A stretch of 64,000 nucleotides of DNA from JAGPUQ01 sp050179115 (GTDB lineage Bacteria > Pseudomonadota > Gammaproteobacteria > Pseudomonadales > Porticoccaceae), in assembly GCA_050179115.1 (NCBI GenBank), contig JBFXFL010000008.1, forward strand, positions 7,747 through 71,746, in the 5' to 3' direction. The notes below the pieces were generated by a model. The model saw only the letters and a program-made list of their open reading frames with translations. It was not told the DNA's origin and ran no database searches. The translations under genes and the position numbers were made by a program. Shown here piece after piece: positions 52,689 through 61,525 of the stretch. Each line of letters starts with the position of its first letter. Within the stretch, counting starts at the first letter, position 1.

Positions 52689-55556
52689 TCAAAACGAGAG
52701 ATCCAGCGCCCGGTCGATAAACCGTTGCTGTTCTTCCAGGTGGGTGGACAGATGGCCGGCCGCGGGTGACGCCGAGGCGTCGCGCCCGACATAGCGCAGG
52801 TACAATTTTTCGTCGACGCGCGCCATCACTGCCCGCATATGGTGCTGCAGGTTGTACCACACACCCTGATTCATGGGCTCTTCCTGACACCAGAGCACAT
52901 CCTGGCAGTTCGGGTACTGCCGGAGCGCGTCATAGAGCGCCGCTTCATCAAAGGGGTAGAGCTGCTCGATCCGTACCAGTGCGATGTCCAGAATGCCGCG
53001 CTTTTCACGCTCTTCGTAGAGGTGGTAATACACCTTGCCGGAACACAGCACGACGCGGCGAACTCGATCCGCGCGCAGATTGGAATCCGCGATGACCGTC
53101 GCAAAACTACCGTGCGCGAGATCCTCCAGGGATGAGGTCGCCAGCCGATGACGCAGAAGCCACTTCGGGCTCATGACCACCAGCGGCCGTCGCATCGGCC
53201 GGATGGCCTGCCGCCGCAGCATGTGAAACAACTGGGCCGGGGTCGTCGGACTGCACACCTGCATATTACCCTCGGCACAGAGCTGCAGAAAGCGTTCCAG
53301 GCGCGCGGAAGAATGCTCCGGGCCCTGGCCTTCATAGCCATGGGGCAGTAACAGCGTCAAACCGCACAACCGCCCCCACTTGTGCTCGCCGGCAGCGATG
53401 AACTGGTCGATCACCACCTGGGCGCCGTTGGCAAAGTCGCCGAACTGCGCTTCCCACACCACCAGCGCCCTGGGCGTCGCGGTGGAATAGCCGTATTCGA
53501 AAGCCAGCACGGCCTCTTCCGACAGGAAGGAATCAAACAGGTCGCAACGCGGCTGGTTCTCGCTCAGATGTCTGAGCGGCACATAGGGCTCGCCGTCCTT
53601 CTGGTTGTAGACTACCGCGTGACGGTGAGAAAAGGTGCCGCGGCCGCTGTCCTGCCCGGACATCCGCACCTGGTAGCCGTCTTCCAGCAGGGTCGCGTAG
53701 GCGAGCAGCTCGGCCATGCCCCAGTTGAGCGGCAGGGCGCCGCCGGCCATCTTGCGGCGGTCTTCGTAGATTTTCCCCACCTGGCGCTGCAGCACGATGC
53801 CTTCGGGGATGCGGCAGAGCTTGTGCGCGGTCTCCTGAAGTTTCTGGAGGTCGTAGCCGGTATCCGCCGGCGCCGTCCAGTCGTGGCCCAGAAAGGGCAT
53901 CCAGTCGACGAACAACGCAGAGTCCGGTTGTGACACCAGGTTGTAGGCGACGTACTCGCCGCGGTCCAGATTCTCGCGATACTCGTCGAGCAGTTGCTGG
54001 GCAGCAGCCGCAGTGGTGTCGCCGTCGGCAACGAGGCGCTCCGCAAACAGCGCGCGCGTGGTCTTGTGCTCGCTGATCCGCTGATACATGAGCGGCTGGG
54101 TGCCGGAGGGCTCGTCGGTCTCGTTGTGACCCCGCCGCCGATAGCAGACCAGATCGATCACCACGTCTTTCTGGAACTGATAGCGATAGTCCAGCGCCAC
54201 CAGGGATGCGAACAGAACCGCATCCGGATCGTCGGCGTTGACGTGAAAGATCGGCGCCTGAACCATCTTGGCGATATCGGTGCAATACTCGGTGGAACGG
54301 CAGTCCTCGCGGCGGCTGGTGGTAAAGCCCACCTGGTTGTTGATCACGATATGCACCGTGCCGCCGGTACGGTAGGCCCGGGTCTGGGACATCTGGAAGG
54401 TTTCCATCACCACGCCCTGACCCGCAAAGGCCGCGTCGCCATGGAGGAGAATCGGCACCACGGTCCGCCCCGCGACATCGCCGCGGCGATCCTGGCGCGC
54501 GCGCGTCGAGCCTTCCACCACCGGCGAGACAATTTCCAGATGCGAGGGATTGAAGTTGAGCGCAAGGTGAACCGGGCCACCGGGCGTCATCACATTGGAT
54601 GAAAATCCCTGGTGATATTTCACGTCCCCCGAGGTGTGCAGAATCTTTTTGCCCTCGAATTCTTCGAACAACTCCGCGGGATTTTTGCCCAGCACATTGA
54701 CCAGTACATTGAGTCGACCGCGATGGGCCATGCCCAGAACGATTTCCTTGGCACCGTATTCGCCGGCCCGATAGATGAGGCCGTCCAGTGCCGGAATCAG
54801 CGATTCGCTGCCTTCGAGGCCGAACCGCTTGGTACCCGGATACTTGGAATCAAGATGCTTTTCCAGTCCCTCGGCGGCGGTGAGGCGGCGCAGAATGCTC
54901 ACCCGCAGCTCGGCGTCATAGCGCGGATGGGAACGCTGGGGCTCGAAGCGCTGCTGAAGCCACTGCTTTTCCTCCAGCGAGGTGATGTGCATGAACTCCG
55001 GACCCAGATGGCCGCAGTACGTCGCTTCGAGGGCCTCGATGATTTCCCGCAGCGTCGCCTCGTCCTTGCCGATATAGAGCGCGCCAGTCTGGAAAGTGGT
55101 GTCGAGATCGGCGGGGGTCAGACCGTGGAATGTCAACTCAAGGTCGGGAACCTGTTCCCGCTCCATCAAACCCAGCGGGTCCAGCTCGGCTTTCTGGTGA
55201 CCACGCTCGCGATAGGAACTGATCAGCTGTAATACGCGGACCTGCTTGCGTTCGTGCTCGACATTGACTCCGCCCGATCCCGGCGCCGGCAGCGGTCTCG
55301 CCTGGCGCCGGCCGAGCAGTTCGAAATGCGCCCGCACGGTGTCGTGGGAAATATCGGGAGTCACTACTCCCGCGACGCGCGGAAGAGAGGCGAAGTAGTC
55401 GCGCCACTGGTCCGGCACGCCGCGGGGATCGTGAAGCCAGATTTCATACAGGCCTTCGACGTACGCTGCGTTGCCCTCGGAGAGGTACGAGTTGCGCCGA
55501 AAATGATCCATCCCATTGCCAGGCGGGAGATTGTCGGGTGTGGGATGGTCGGACAT
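52689..55556 (-). CDS. sucA: 2-oxoglutarate dehydrogenase E1 component
   Basis: SucA (955 aa from the ATG at 55556) is the thiamine-diphosphate decarboxylase of the complex. The N-terminal E2-binding segment (YLSEGNAAYVEGLYEIWLHD), EFMHITSLEEKQWLQ, GMAHRGRLNVLVNVLGKNP, the ThDP region VHIVINNQVGFTTS and HGDAAFAGQG, and the C-terminal LPHGYEGQGPEHSSARLERF are all present. The upstream ten codons of the open frame are probably not translated. It follows sdhB after 84 bases. Confidence 0.97.
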   Translation of the reverse strand: MSDHPTPDNLPPGNGMDHFRRNSYLSEGNAAYVEGLYEIWLHDPRGVPDQWRDYFASLPRVAGVVTPDISHDTVRAHFELLGRRQARPLPAPGSGGVNVEHERKQVRVLQLISSYRERGHQKAELDPLGLMEREQVPDLELTFHGLTPADLDTTFQTGALYIGKDEATLREIIEALEATYCGHLGPEFMHITSLEEKQWLQQRFEPQRSHPRYDAELRVSILRRLTAAEGLEKHLDSKYPGTKRFGLEGSESLIPALDGLIYRAGEYGAKEIVLGMAHRGRLNVLVNVLGKNPAELFEEFEGKKILHTSGDVKYHQGFSSNVMTPGGPVHLALNFNPSHLEIVSPVVEGSTRARQDRRGDVAGRTVVPILLHGDAAFAGQGVVMETFQMSQTRAYRTGGTVHIVINNQVGFTTSRREDCRSTEYCTDIAKMVQAPIFHVNADDPDAVLFASLVALDYRYQFQKDVVIDLVCYRRRGHNETDEPSGTQPLMYQRISEHKTTRALFAERLVADGDTTAAAAQQLLDEYRENLDRGEYVAYNLVSQPDSALFVDWMPFLGHDWTAPADTGYDLQKLQETAHKLCRIPEGIVLQRQVGKIYEDRRKMAGGALPLNWGMAELLAYATLLEDGYQVRMSGQDSGRGTFSHRHAVVYNQKDGEPYVPLRHLSENQPRCDLFDSFLSEEAVLAFEYGYSTATPRALVVWEAQFGDFANGAQVVIDQFIAAGEHKWGRLCGLTLLLPHGYEGQGPEHSSARLERFLQLCAEGNMQVCSPTTPAQLFHMLRRQAIRPMRRPLVVMSPKWLLRHRLATSSLEDLAHGSFATVIADSNLRADRVRRVVLCSGKVYYHLYEEREKRGILDIALVRIEQLYPFDEAALYDALRQYPNCQDVLWCQEEPMNQGVWYNLQHHMRAVMARVDEKLYLRYVGRDASASPAAGHLSTHLEEQQRFIDRALDLSF

Positions 55557-55640
55557 CGGACTGTCACCTCGCACAACAGGGCTCACAGGACATGTAAGGC
55601 GATATCCCCTGTGGATCGGAGGACACGCCGGCGTCCGGAA

Positions 55641-56345
55641 TCAGGTACCGCTACGCAACAGCATAGTACGAATATGGCCGATCGCCTGGGTCGGATTCAG
55701 CTCCTTGGGACACACGGCAACGCAGTTCTGGATACCGTGGCAGCGAAACACACTGAACGGATCATCCAGCTCAGCGAGGCGCGCTTCGGTCGCCGTGTCG
55801 CGGCTGTCGGCCAGAAAACGGTATGCCTGCAACAGACCTGCAGGCCCGATGAATTTGTCCGGGTTCCACCAGAACGAAGGGCAAGCCGTGGAACAACAGG
55901 CGCACAGGATGCATTCGTAGAGACCATCGAGCCTGGCGCGCTCCTCCGGCGACTGCAAACGCTCGATCGCCGGCGCCGGTGTGTCATTGATCAGCCAGGG
56001 GCGAATTTTTTCGTACTGGGCGTAAAACTGGCTCATGTCGATGACGAGATCGCGGATCACCGGCAGGCCCGGCAGCGGCCGCAGCACCAGCCGGTTGTTT
56101 TTCACGCTTTCCGAAAGCGGCGTTATGCACGCAAGCCCATTTTTGCCATTGATGTTGATGCCGTCTGAACCACACACGCCTTCACGGCAGGAGCGGCGAA
56201 ATACCAGACTGGGATCCTGGCCTTTGAGCAGTTCAAGCACGTCGAGCACCATCAGATCGCGACCACCGGTATCGAGTTGGTAGTCCTGCATCCGGGGCAC
56301 GCTGTCGGTGTCCGGGTTGTAGCGATAGATACTTACGTTCAGCAT
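55641..56345 (-). CDS. sdhB: Succinate dehydrogenase iron-sulfur subunit
   Basis: SdhB (234 aa) carries three Fe-S centres. The [2Fe-2S] ligands are in SCREGVCGSDGININGKNGL in the first half, and the [4Fe-4S] and [3Fe-4S] clusters in CILCACCSTACPSFWWNP and CHGIQNCVAVCPKELNP. The ATG at 56345 gives MLNVSIYRYNPDTD; the longer open frame overlaps sdhA and is not used. It is 13 bases after sdhA. Confidence 0.97.
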   Translation of the reverse strand: MLNVSIYRYNPDTDSVPRMQDYQLDTGGRDLMVLDVLELLKGQDPSLVFRRSCREGVCGSDGININGKNGLACITPLSESVKNNRLVLRPLPGLPVIRDLVIDMSQFYAQYEKIRPWLINDTPAPAIERLQSPEERARLDGLYECILCACCSTACPSFWWNPDKFIGPAGLLQAYRFLADSRDTATEARLAELDDPFSVFRCHGIQNCVAVCPKELNPTQAIGHIRTMLLRSGT

Positions 56346-56358
56346 GATGGCGGAGACC

Positions 56359-58128
56359 TCAGTAAGTGCGTGCCTTGGGCTCAAAAGCAGGCCGCGTCTT
56401 GGGCGCAAAGTTGACCGCGCGTTTGACCACTGCCTTTGTGGTCGGCAGATACAGGGAGTGGCACAGCCAGTTGTCGTCGTCGCGTTCGGTGAAGTCCTCG
56501 CGCGCGTGAGCGCCACGGCTTTCTTCGCGGGCTTCGGCGGCAACTGCGGTCGCTTCTGCGACTTCGAGCAGATTCTGCAACTCCAGGGCTTCTATGCGCG
56601 CGGTATTGAACGCCTGACTCTTGTCGTCCAGGCGCACGTTGGCGATACGCTCGCGCAGGGCCGCGAGCTTGCTGACGCCGTCGCGCATGTAATCGCCGCG
56701 GCGAAACACGCCAAAGTGATTCTGCATCACGGTCTGCAATTCACGGCGCAGCTCGGCGGTCGCTTCGCCGACATTGGTATCGAGCTGGTGGAGCCGCGCG
56801 AGGGCCTGATCGACATCGGCTGAAGATGCGTCGCGCAGGTCGATTCCCTCCCGCAACGCGCGCTCGATGAAGATACCCGAGGCGCGTCCGAACACCACGA
56901 GGTCGAGCAGCGAATTGCCGCCCAGGCGATTGGCGCCATGTACCGACACGCAGGCCACTTCGCCGCACGCATAGAGTCCGGGCACCACTTGATCCTGACC
57001 GTCGGGGCCGCGGGTGAGCGCCTGGCCGTGAATGGTGGTGGGAATGCCGCCCATCATGTAGTGACAGGTGGGCACCACGGGGATTGGTTCGCGTACCGGG
57101 TCCGCATGAGCGAATGTCTTGGACAGTTCGCAGATGCCGGGCAGGCGGCTGTGCAATACCTCTTCGCCCAGATGATCCAGCTTCAGCAGCACATGATCGC
57201 CGTCGGGACCGCAGCCGCGGCCGGCGATTATCTCCAGGATCATCGAGCGCGCGACCACGTCGCGGCCGGCAAGATCCTTGGCGTTGGGTGCATAGCGCTC
57301 CATGAAACGCTCGCCGTCCTTGTTGATGAGGTAGCCGCCCTCGCCACGACAACCTTCGGTGACCAGCACCCCGGCGCCGGCGATGCCGGTGGGGTGGAAC
57401 TGCCACATTTCGATGTCCTGCACCGGATAGCCCGCGCGCAGCGCCATCGCCACCCCGTCACCCGTGTTGATGTGGGCATTGGTGGTGGAGGCGTAGATAC
57501 GGCCGGCGCCGCCGGTCGCCAACACGGTGGCACGCGATTTGACATGAACGACTTCGCCGGTCTCGATGTTGATCGCGATGACGCCCACCACCGCGTTGTC
57601 CTGGTTTTTCACCAGATCGACGGCAAACCATTCATTGAGAAATACCGTGCGATTCTTGAGATTGGTCTGATAGAGCGCGTGCAGGAGCGCGTGGCCGGTG
57701 CGGTCCGCCGCCGCGCAGGTACGCGCCGCCTGACCACCTTCGCCGAAATTTTTCGACTGCCCGCCGAAGGGCCGCTGGTAAATGCGGCCTTCCTCGGTGC
57801 GTGAAAACGGCAGGCCCATGTGATCGAGCTCGAACACGGCCTGGGGTCCGACCGAACACATGTATTCGATCGCGTCCTGGTCGCCGATGTAATCGGAACC
57901 CTTGACCGTATCGTACATATGCCACTGCCATTGATCCTCGGGATCGGCACTGGCGATGGCGCAGGTGATGCCGCCCTGGGCGGATACCGTGTGCGAACGC
58001 GTCGGGAATACTTTCGTGATCACCGCCGTCTTGTAGCCGGACTGGGCCAGCTGCAGCGCCGCGCGCATGCCCGCGCCGCCACCGCCAACAATGACACCGT
58101 CAAACGAAATCGTGTTTATCTTGGCCAT
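56359..58128 (-). CDS. sdhA: Succinate dehydrogenase flavoprotein subunit
   Basis: SdhA (589 aa) oxidises succinate to fumarate with covalently bound FAD. It shows GVIVGGGGAGMRAALQLAQS at the N-terminus, the FAD-linked His in TRSHTVSAQGG near residue 45, and HPTGIAGAGVLVTEGCRGEG and the catalytic Arg region further on, with NRLGGNSLLDLVVFGR near 400. It is 4 bases after sdhD. Confidence 0.98.
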   Translation of the reverse strand: MAKINTISFDGVIVGGGGAGMRAALQLAQSGYKTAVITKVFPTRSHTVSAQGGITCAIASADPEDQWQWHMYDTVKGSDYIGDQDAIEYMCSVGPQAVFELDHMGLPFSRTEEGRIYQRPFGGQSKNFGEGGQAARTCAAADRTGHALLHALYQTNLKNRTVFLNEWFAVDLVKNQDNAVVGVIAINIETGEVVHVKSRATVLATGGAGRIYASTTNAHINTGDGVAMALRAGYPVQDIEMWQFHPTGIAGAGVLVTEGCRGEGGYLINKDGERFMERYAPNAKDLAGRDVVARSMILEIIAGRGCGPDGDHVLLKLDHLGEEVLHSRLPGICELSKTFAHADPVREPIPVVPTCHYMMGGIPTTIHGQALTRGPDGQDQVVPGLYACGEVACVSVHGANRLGGNSLLDLVVFGRASGIFIERALREGIDLRDASSADVDQALARLHQLDTNVGEATAELRRELQTVMQNHFGVFRRGDYMRDGVSKLAALRERIANVRLDDKSQAFNTARIEALELQNLLEVAEATAVAAEAREESRGAHAREDFTERDDDNWLCHSLYLPTTKAVVKRAVNFAPKTRPAFEPKARTY

Positions 58129-58132
58129 CGCC

Positions 58133-58504
58133 TCAGCCTCTCCAGAGAATATCGACAGCCCAGATCACATAGGCCAGCAGCGCGCCGACCATGCCCACCT
58201 GGAGCAGCACCCGGAGCACGGTCGCGCGGGGACCCATCAGACGCACCGTCACATAGTCGGTGAGCACGGCCCAGAGTCCGATCCAGGCGTGTGCCGCTAT
58301 CGCCAGCACGGCCAGCAGACTGAACAGACGCATCGGAAAATACTGGTGCAGCCCCGCCCATTGCGCATAGGTCAGCTCGGGATGGGTCAGCAGATAGCCA
58401 GTCAGCCACAGCGTGTAGAGCGCGATGACAACCGCGCTGACGCGCTGAATCAACCAGTCGGAAAGGCCGCTGCGGCCGAGGTTGGTAACGGGTGTTACTG
58501 CCAT
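58133..58504 (-). CDS. sdhD: Succinate dehydrogenase membrane anchor subunit SdhD
   Basis: SdhD (123 aa) has three membrane segments and binds haem b and quinone with SdhC. It starts MAVTPVTNLGRSGLSDWLIQ at 58504, and the conserved HAWIGLWAVLTDYV carries the haem His and quinone-site residues. It overlaps the end of sdhC by 10 bases; the open frame upstream of this ATG is a shadow of sdhC. Confidence 0.95.
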   Translation of the reverse strand: MAVTPVTNLGRSGLSDWLIQRVSAVVIALYTLWLTGYLLTHPELTYAQWAGLHQYFPMRLFSLLAVLAIAAHAWIGLWAVLTDYVTVRLMGPRATVLRVLLQVGMVGALLAYVIWAVDILWRG

Positions 58505-58872
58505 ATCCAGACTCCGGCAAGTGCGATCAGAACCGCAGTGACAACAAGGACCAGACGCGCGCCCAGCACGCCGCCCTTGAGTGTCTCTCCTACACCCAGG
58601 TCCATGATGAGGTGCCGGATGCCGGCCACCAGGTGATACGCCACCGCGGACAGCATGGCCCACAGCACGAGCTTGCACCAGCCGCTGGCCAGGATGGCCT
58701 TGAGACCGTCGAAGCTCTCCTCCGAGCGCAGGCTTTCGTCAAGCATCCAGAGCATCAAGCCCGCAACGCCAAACAGGGCCACGCCGGAAACCCGGTGCAA
58801 TATGGAAACGTAAGCAGTTATCGGAAGCTGGATGGTCCGAATATCGAGATTTACGGGTCTCTTATCGTTCAC
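58495..58872 (-). CDS. sdhC: Succinate dehydrogenase cytochrome b556 subunit SdhC
   Basis: SdhC (125 aa) has the family start RPVNLDIRTIQLPITAYVSI, the SILHRVSGVALF quinone-site segment, and the haem-ligand motif HLVAGIRHLIMDLG, with three membrane helices. It is the first gene of the nine-gene operon sdhCDAB-sucAB-lpd-sucCD. The start codon is GTG, overlapped by the stop of a three-codon ATG reading frame (58880-58869). Confidence 0.95.
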   Translation of the reverse strand: MNDKRPVNLDIRTIQLPITAYVSILHRVSGVALFGVAGLMLWMLDESLRSEESFDGLKAILASGWCKLVLWAMLSAVAYHLVAGIRHLIMDLGVGETLKGGVLGARLVLVVTAVLIALAGVWIWQ

Positions 58873-59274
58873 GGCGGCATGGCCTTCAAGAAATGAAAGG
58901 GCAGCAACCCGAAAGCGGGCGCACTACGTTACTGGGCACAACATCTACCAGGTACACGCACCGGGCACACACTTCGCTGGACGCGAAGCATGGAACACGC
59001 AGTCACCGACACCCTGGACGCGGGCTCAGCAGGTCACAGAACAGGCAGTGCCACAGGGCACAGCCGGCAGTGGCACAACTGCGACGGCCGCAGGGCCGTC
59101 GGCGGCGCTGGATTATAGGAATAACCACCGGTCAATACAACGCGATGCCGGCACCCTCCTTCCGGGATCCCCGACCCAGCGATGGCCGCATCCGCCGTTC
59201 AATCGGCGCAACCGACCTCGGTGTCCCGGAGCGGGTGGCGGCGCCTCGCATCGCATTGGGTAGCCCATAAAAAT
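58873..59274. other. Leader/promoter region of the sdh-suc operon
   Basis: No gene was found in these 402 bases. Two stable inverted repeats lie side by side: GTGCCAC (59048-59054) with GTGGCAC (59070-59076), and CGACGGCC (59082-59089) with GGCCGTCG (59094-59101, loop GCAG). They may end the START-domain gene's transcript or act in the operon leader. No clear sigma70 promoter for sdhC was recognised by eye, although one is expected here. Confidence 0.5.
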
Positions 59275-59973
59275 TCAGGGGAGTTCACCGGGCATCCGGA
59301 GATGTGTTCGCATCTCGCTCAACAGCGGATCACGGGCAAACAGGACTTCCGGATCAGCGTATTTCGGCAGCTCGAGTTGTCGCCGCAAGCGCTCGAGCGT
59401 CTTGCGCGGCATCATCACCACAGCGGCGTTGGCCAACCACTGCGGAACCCATCCGCCCGGATCCGCGCTGCCGATCACTTCGATGCGAGTGGTGGTGGTG
59501 GATAGCGGCGTCAATTCCCAGCCGGATTGCAGGAGTGGCATCCGCACCCGACCGGCAACCGGAGGGATCTTCTGCGGCGTCGCCCTCAACATCATGCGGA
59601 TCGTCAGCGTTTGTGCATCCTGACTCACCGCCGCCTGGGCCACGGCGTCGCGATCACTTACCGGCCACACACCACCGATGACGAAGTAAATGGTGACATC
59701 GTCGAGCCCATGGCCGTCGAGGATGCTCGCCTCTCGCATCTGCAGAAACCATTGCGGATAGGCGGGAAAATCGGTGAGGACCGCCACCACTACCCCCAGC
59801 GGCTTGTCGACATCCATGCGACCGCGAAATTCTTTCAGCGGCGCCCCGGGGGGCTGCCGCGTCCAGACGCCAATGCCGCCGCGCGCGCTGACAGCCGTCC
59901 ATTCGGCCGCCAGCGCCTGCGCCGGCCAGCACGACAACCACAGCACCAGCACAAGCAGCAGGCGACCTATCAT
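59275..59973 (-). CDS. Secreted START-domain (SRPBCC superfamily) protein
   Basis: The protein of about 232 aa begins MIGRLLLVLVLWLSCWPAQA, a cleavable signal peptide with probable cleavage after ALA. The rest matches the START/Bet v1-like lipid-binding fold: VAVLTDFPAYPQWFLQMREA, DDVTIYFVIGGVWPVSDRDA, and GGWVPQWLANAAVVMMPRKT. It probably binds a hydrophobic ligand in the periplasm. The ATG at 59973 has GGAG 7 bases upstream; a GTG at 59994 is possible. It lies between sdhC and gltA, divergent from gltA. Confidence 0.85.
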   Translation of the reverse strand: MIGRLLLVLVLWLSCWPAQALAAEWTAVSARGGIGVWTRQPPGAPLKEFRGRMDVDKPLGVVVAVLTDFPAYPQWFLQMREASILDGHGLDDVTIYFVIGGVWPVSDRDAVAQAAVSQDAQTLTIRMMLRATPQKIPPVAGRVRMPLLQSGWELTPLSTTTTRIEVIGSADPGGWVPQWLANAAVVMMPRKTLERLRRQLELPKYADPEVLFARDPLLSEMRTHLRMPGELP

Positions 59974-60106
59974 GGTTGCGCTCCGATGGATCACGCCCGG
60001 CGGGTCTCGACAACCAGTCCGGTGAAGTTCGCGACAACCATGATCGCATCATTTGCGAACACCGCGGAGCCCACCGCTTCAGGCATCCCCCGTGGCCGCA
60101 GCTAAA

Positions 60107-60136
60107 TTGACAACGGCGCGACTCCGGCGGTAGTCT
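60107..60136 (+). promoter_or_regulatory. Candidate sigma70 promoter of gltA
   Basis: A perfect TTGACA at 60107-60112 is followed after 18 bases by TAGTCT at 60131-60136, which keeps the most conserved -10 positions (TA and final T). It would give a leader of about 75 bases before the gltA ATG. Confidence 0.5.
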
Positions 60137-60217
60137 CCATTCCCGCCCCCGGGACCCCTCCGGCCATACCCTGCCACTTCGGCGGTTCAATCCGGCTGTT
60201 CAATGGAGACGAAGTAA

Positions 60218-61507
60218 ATGACCGAGAAAAAAGCCCTGCTCACTGTTCCGGGGCGGGAGCCCATCGAACTGCCGATCCGATCGGGCACGCTCGGACAGGA
60301 TGTCATCGATGTCGGCGGACTGGGCGGTTACGACTACTTTACCTTCGATCCCGGCTTCACTTCGACCGCATCCTGTGAATCCAAAATCACCTATATCGAC
60401 GGGGACAAGGGCATCCTTCTGCACCGGGGTTACCCGATCGAGGAACTGGCGGAAAAATCCGATTATCTCGAAACCTGCTACCTGCTGCTCAATGGCGATC
60501 TGCCGACCGCAACGCAGAAAAGGGAATTCGAACATATCATCACTACCCACACCATGGTGAACCGCTCCATCGAGCAGTTCATGTCCGGCTTCCGCTATGA
60601 CGCGCACCCCATGGCCATGATGTGCGGCGCGGTCGGAGCGATGTCGTCGTTTTATCACGACTCCCTCGACATCACCGATCCCCATCACCGCATGGTCACG
60701 GCACATCGCCTGATCGCCAAAATGCCGACACTCGCCGCCATGTGCTACAAACACTATGCGGGTCAGCCCTACATGTATCCGCGCAACGATCTGGGCTACG
60801 CCGAAAATTTCCTCAACATGATGTTCGGTACGCCCTGCGAAACCCGGAGTGTCAATCCGGTACTGGCCAAGGCGATGGATCTGCTGTTCCTGCTGCACGC
60901 CGATCACGAACAGAACGCATCGACTTCCACCGTGCGCCTCGCCGGCTCGTCCGGCGCCAACCCCTTCTCATGCATCGCCGCCGGCATCGCGGCCCTCTGG
61001 GGGCCCTCGCATGGCGGCGCCAACCAGGCTGTGCTGGAAATGCTTAACGAAATCGGCGATGTGAAGAATATCAACCGTTTCGTGAAGCGCGCCAAGGACA
61101 AGAACGATTCATTCCGCCTGATGGGCTTTGGCCACCGCGTCTACAAAAACTTCGACCCGCGCGCCAAGGTCATGAAGAATGCCTGCGACAGCGTCCTGGC
61201 GGAACTGGGAATCGACAACGACCCGCTGCTGAAAATCGCGAAGAAACTCGAACAGATTGCTCTGGAAGACGATTATTTCGTCAGCAAGAAACTGTATCCC
61301 AATGTCGATTTCTATTCCGGAATCATCATGAAGGCGATCGGGATTCCGACCGAAATGTTCACGGTGATTTTCGCTGCCGGGCGCACGGTGGGCTGGATCG
61401 CGCACTGGAGCGAAATGATCAGCAACAGCTACAAGATCGGCCGGCCGCGCCAGCTGTATACCGGCGAAAAGCGCCGCAGCATCGTGCCGATAAAAATGCG
61501 CAAATAA
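60218..61507 (+). CDS. gltA: Citrate synthase (type II)
   Basis: GltA (429 aa) condenses oxaloacetate and acetyl-CoA. It has the N-terminal beta domain of the hexameric Gram-negative type, TYIDGDKGILLHRGYPIEEL, then LHADHEQNASTSTVRLAGSS with a catalytic His, GFGHRVYKNFDPRAKVM with a second His, and NVDFYSGIIMKAIGIP with the catalytic Asp. GGAG lies upstream of the ATG. It is divergent from the sdh-suc operon, as in E. coli and Pseudomonas. Confidence 0.97.
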   Translation: MTEKKALLTVPGREPIELPIRSGTLGQDVIDVGGLGGYDYFTFDPGFTSTASCESKITYIDGDKGILLHRGYPIEELAEKSDYLETCYLLLNGDLPTATQKREFEHIITTHTMVNRSIEQFMSGFRYDAHPMAMMCGAVGAMSSFYHDSLDITDPHHRMVTAHRLIAKMPTLAAMCYKHYAGQPYMYPRNDLGYAENFLNMMFGTPCETRSVNPVLAKAMDLLFLLHADHEQNASTSTVRLAGSSGANPFSCIAAGIAALWGPSHGGANQAVLEMLNEIGDVKNINRFVKRAKDKNDSFRLMGFGHRVYKNFDPRAKVMKNACDSVLAELGIDNDPLLKIAKKLEQIALEDDYFVSKKLYPNVDFYSGIIMKAIGIPTEMFTVIFAAGRTVGWIAHWSEMISNSYKIGRPRQLYTGEKRRSIVPIKMRK

Positions 61508-61525
61508 GCGCCGGGCCCGAGCCCC

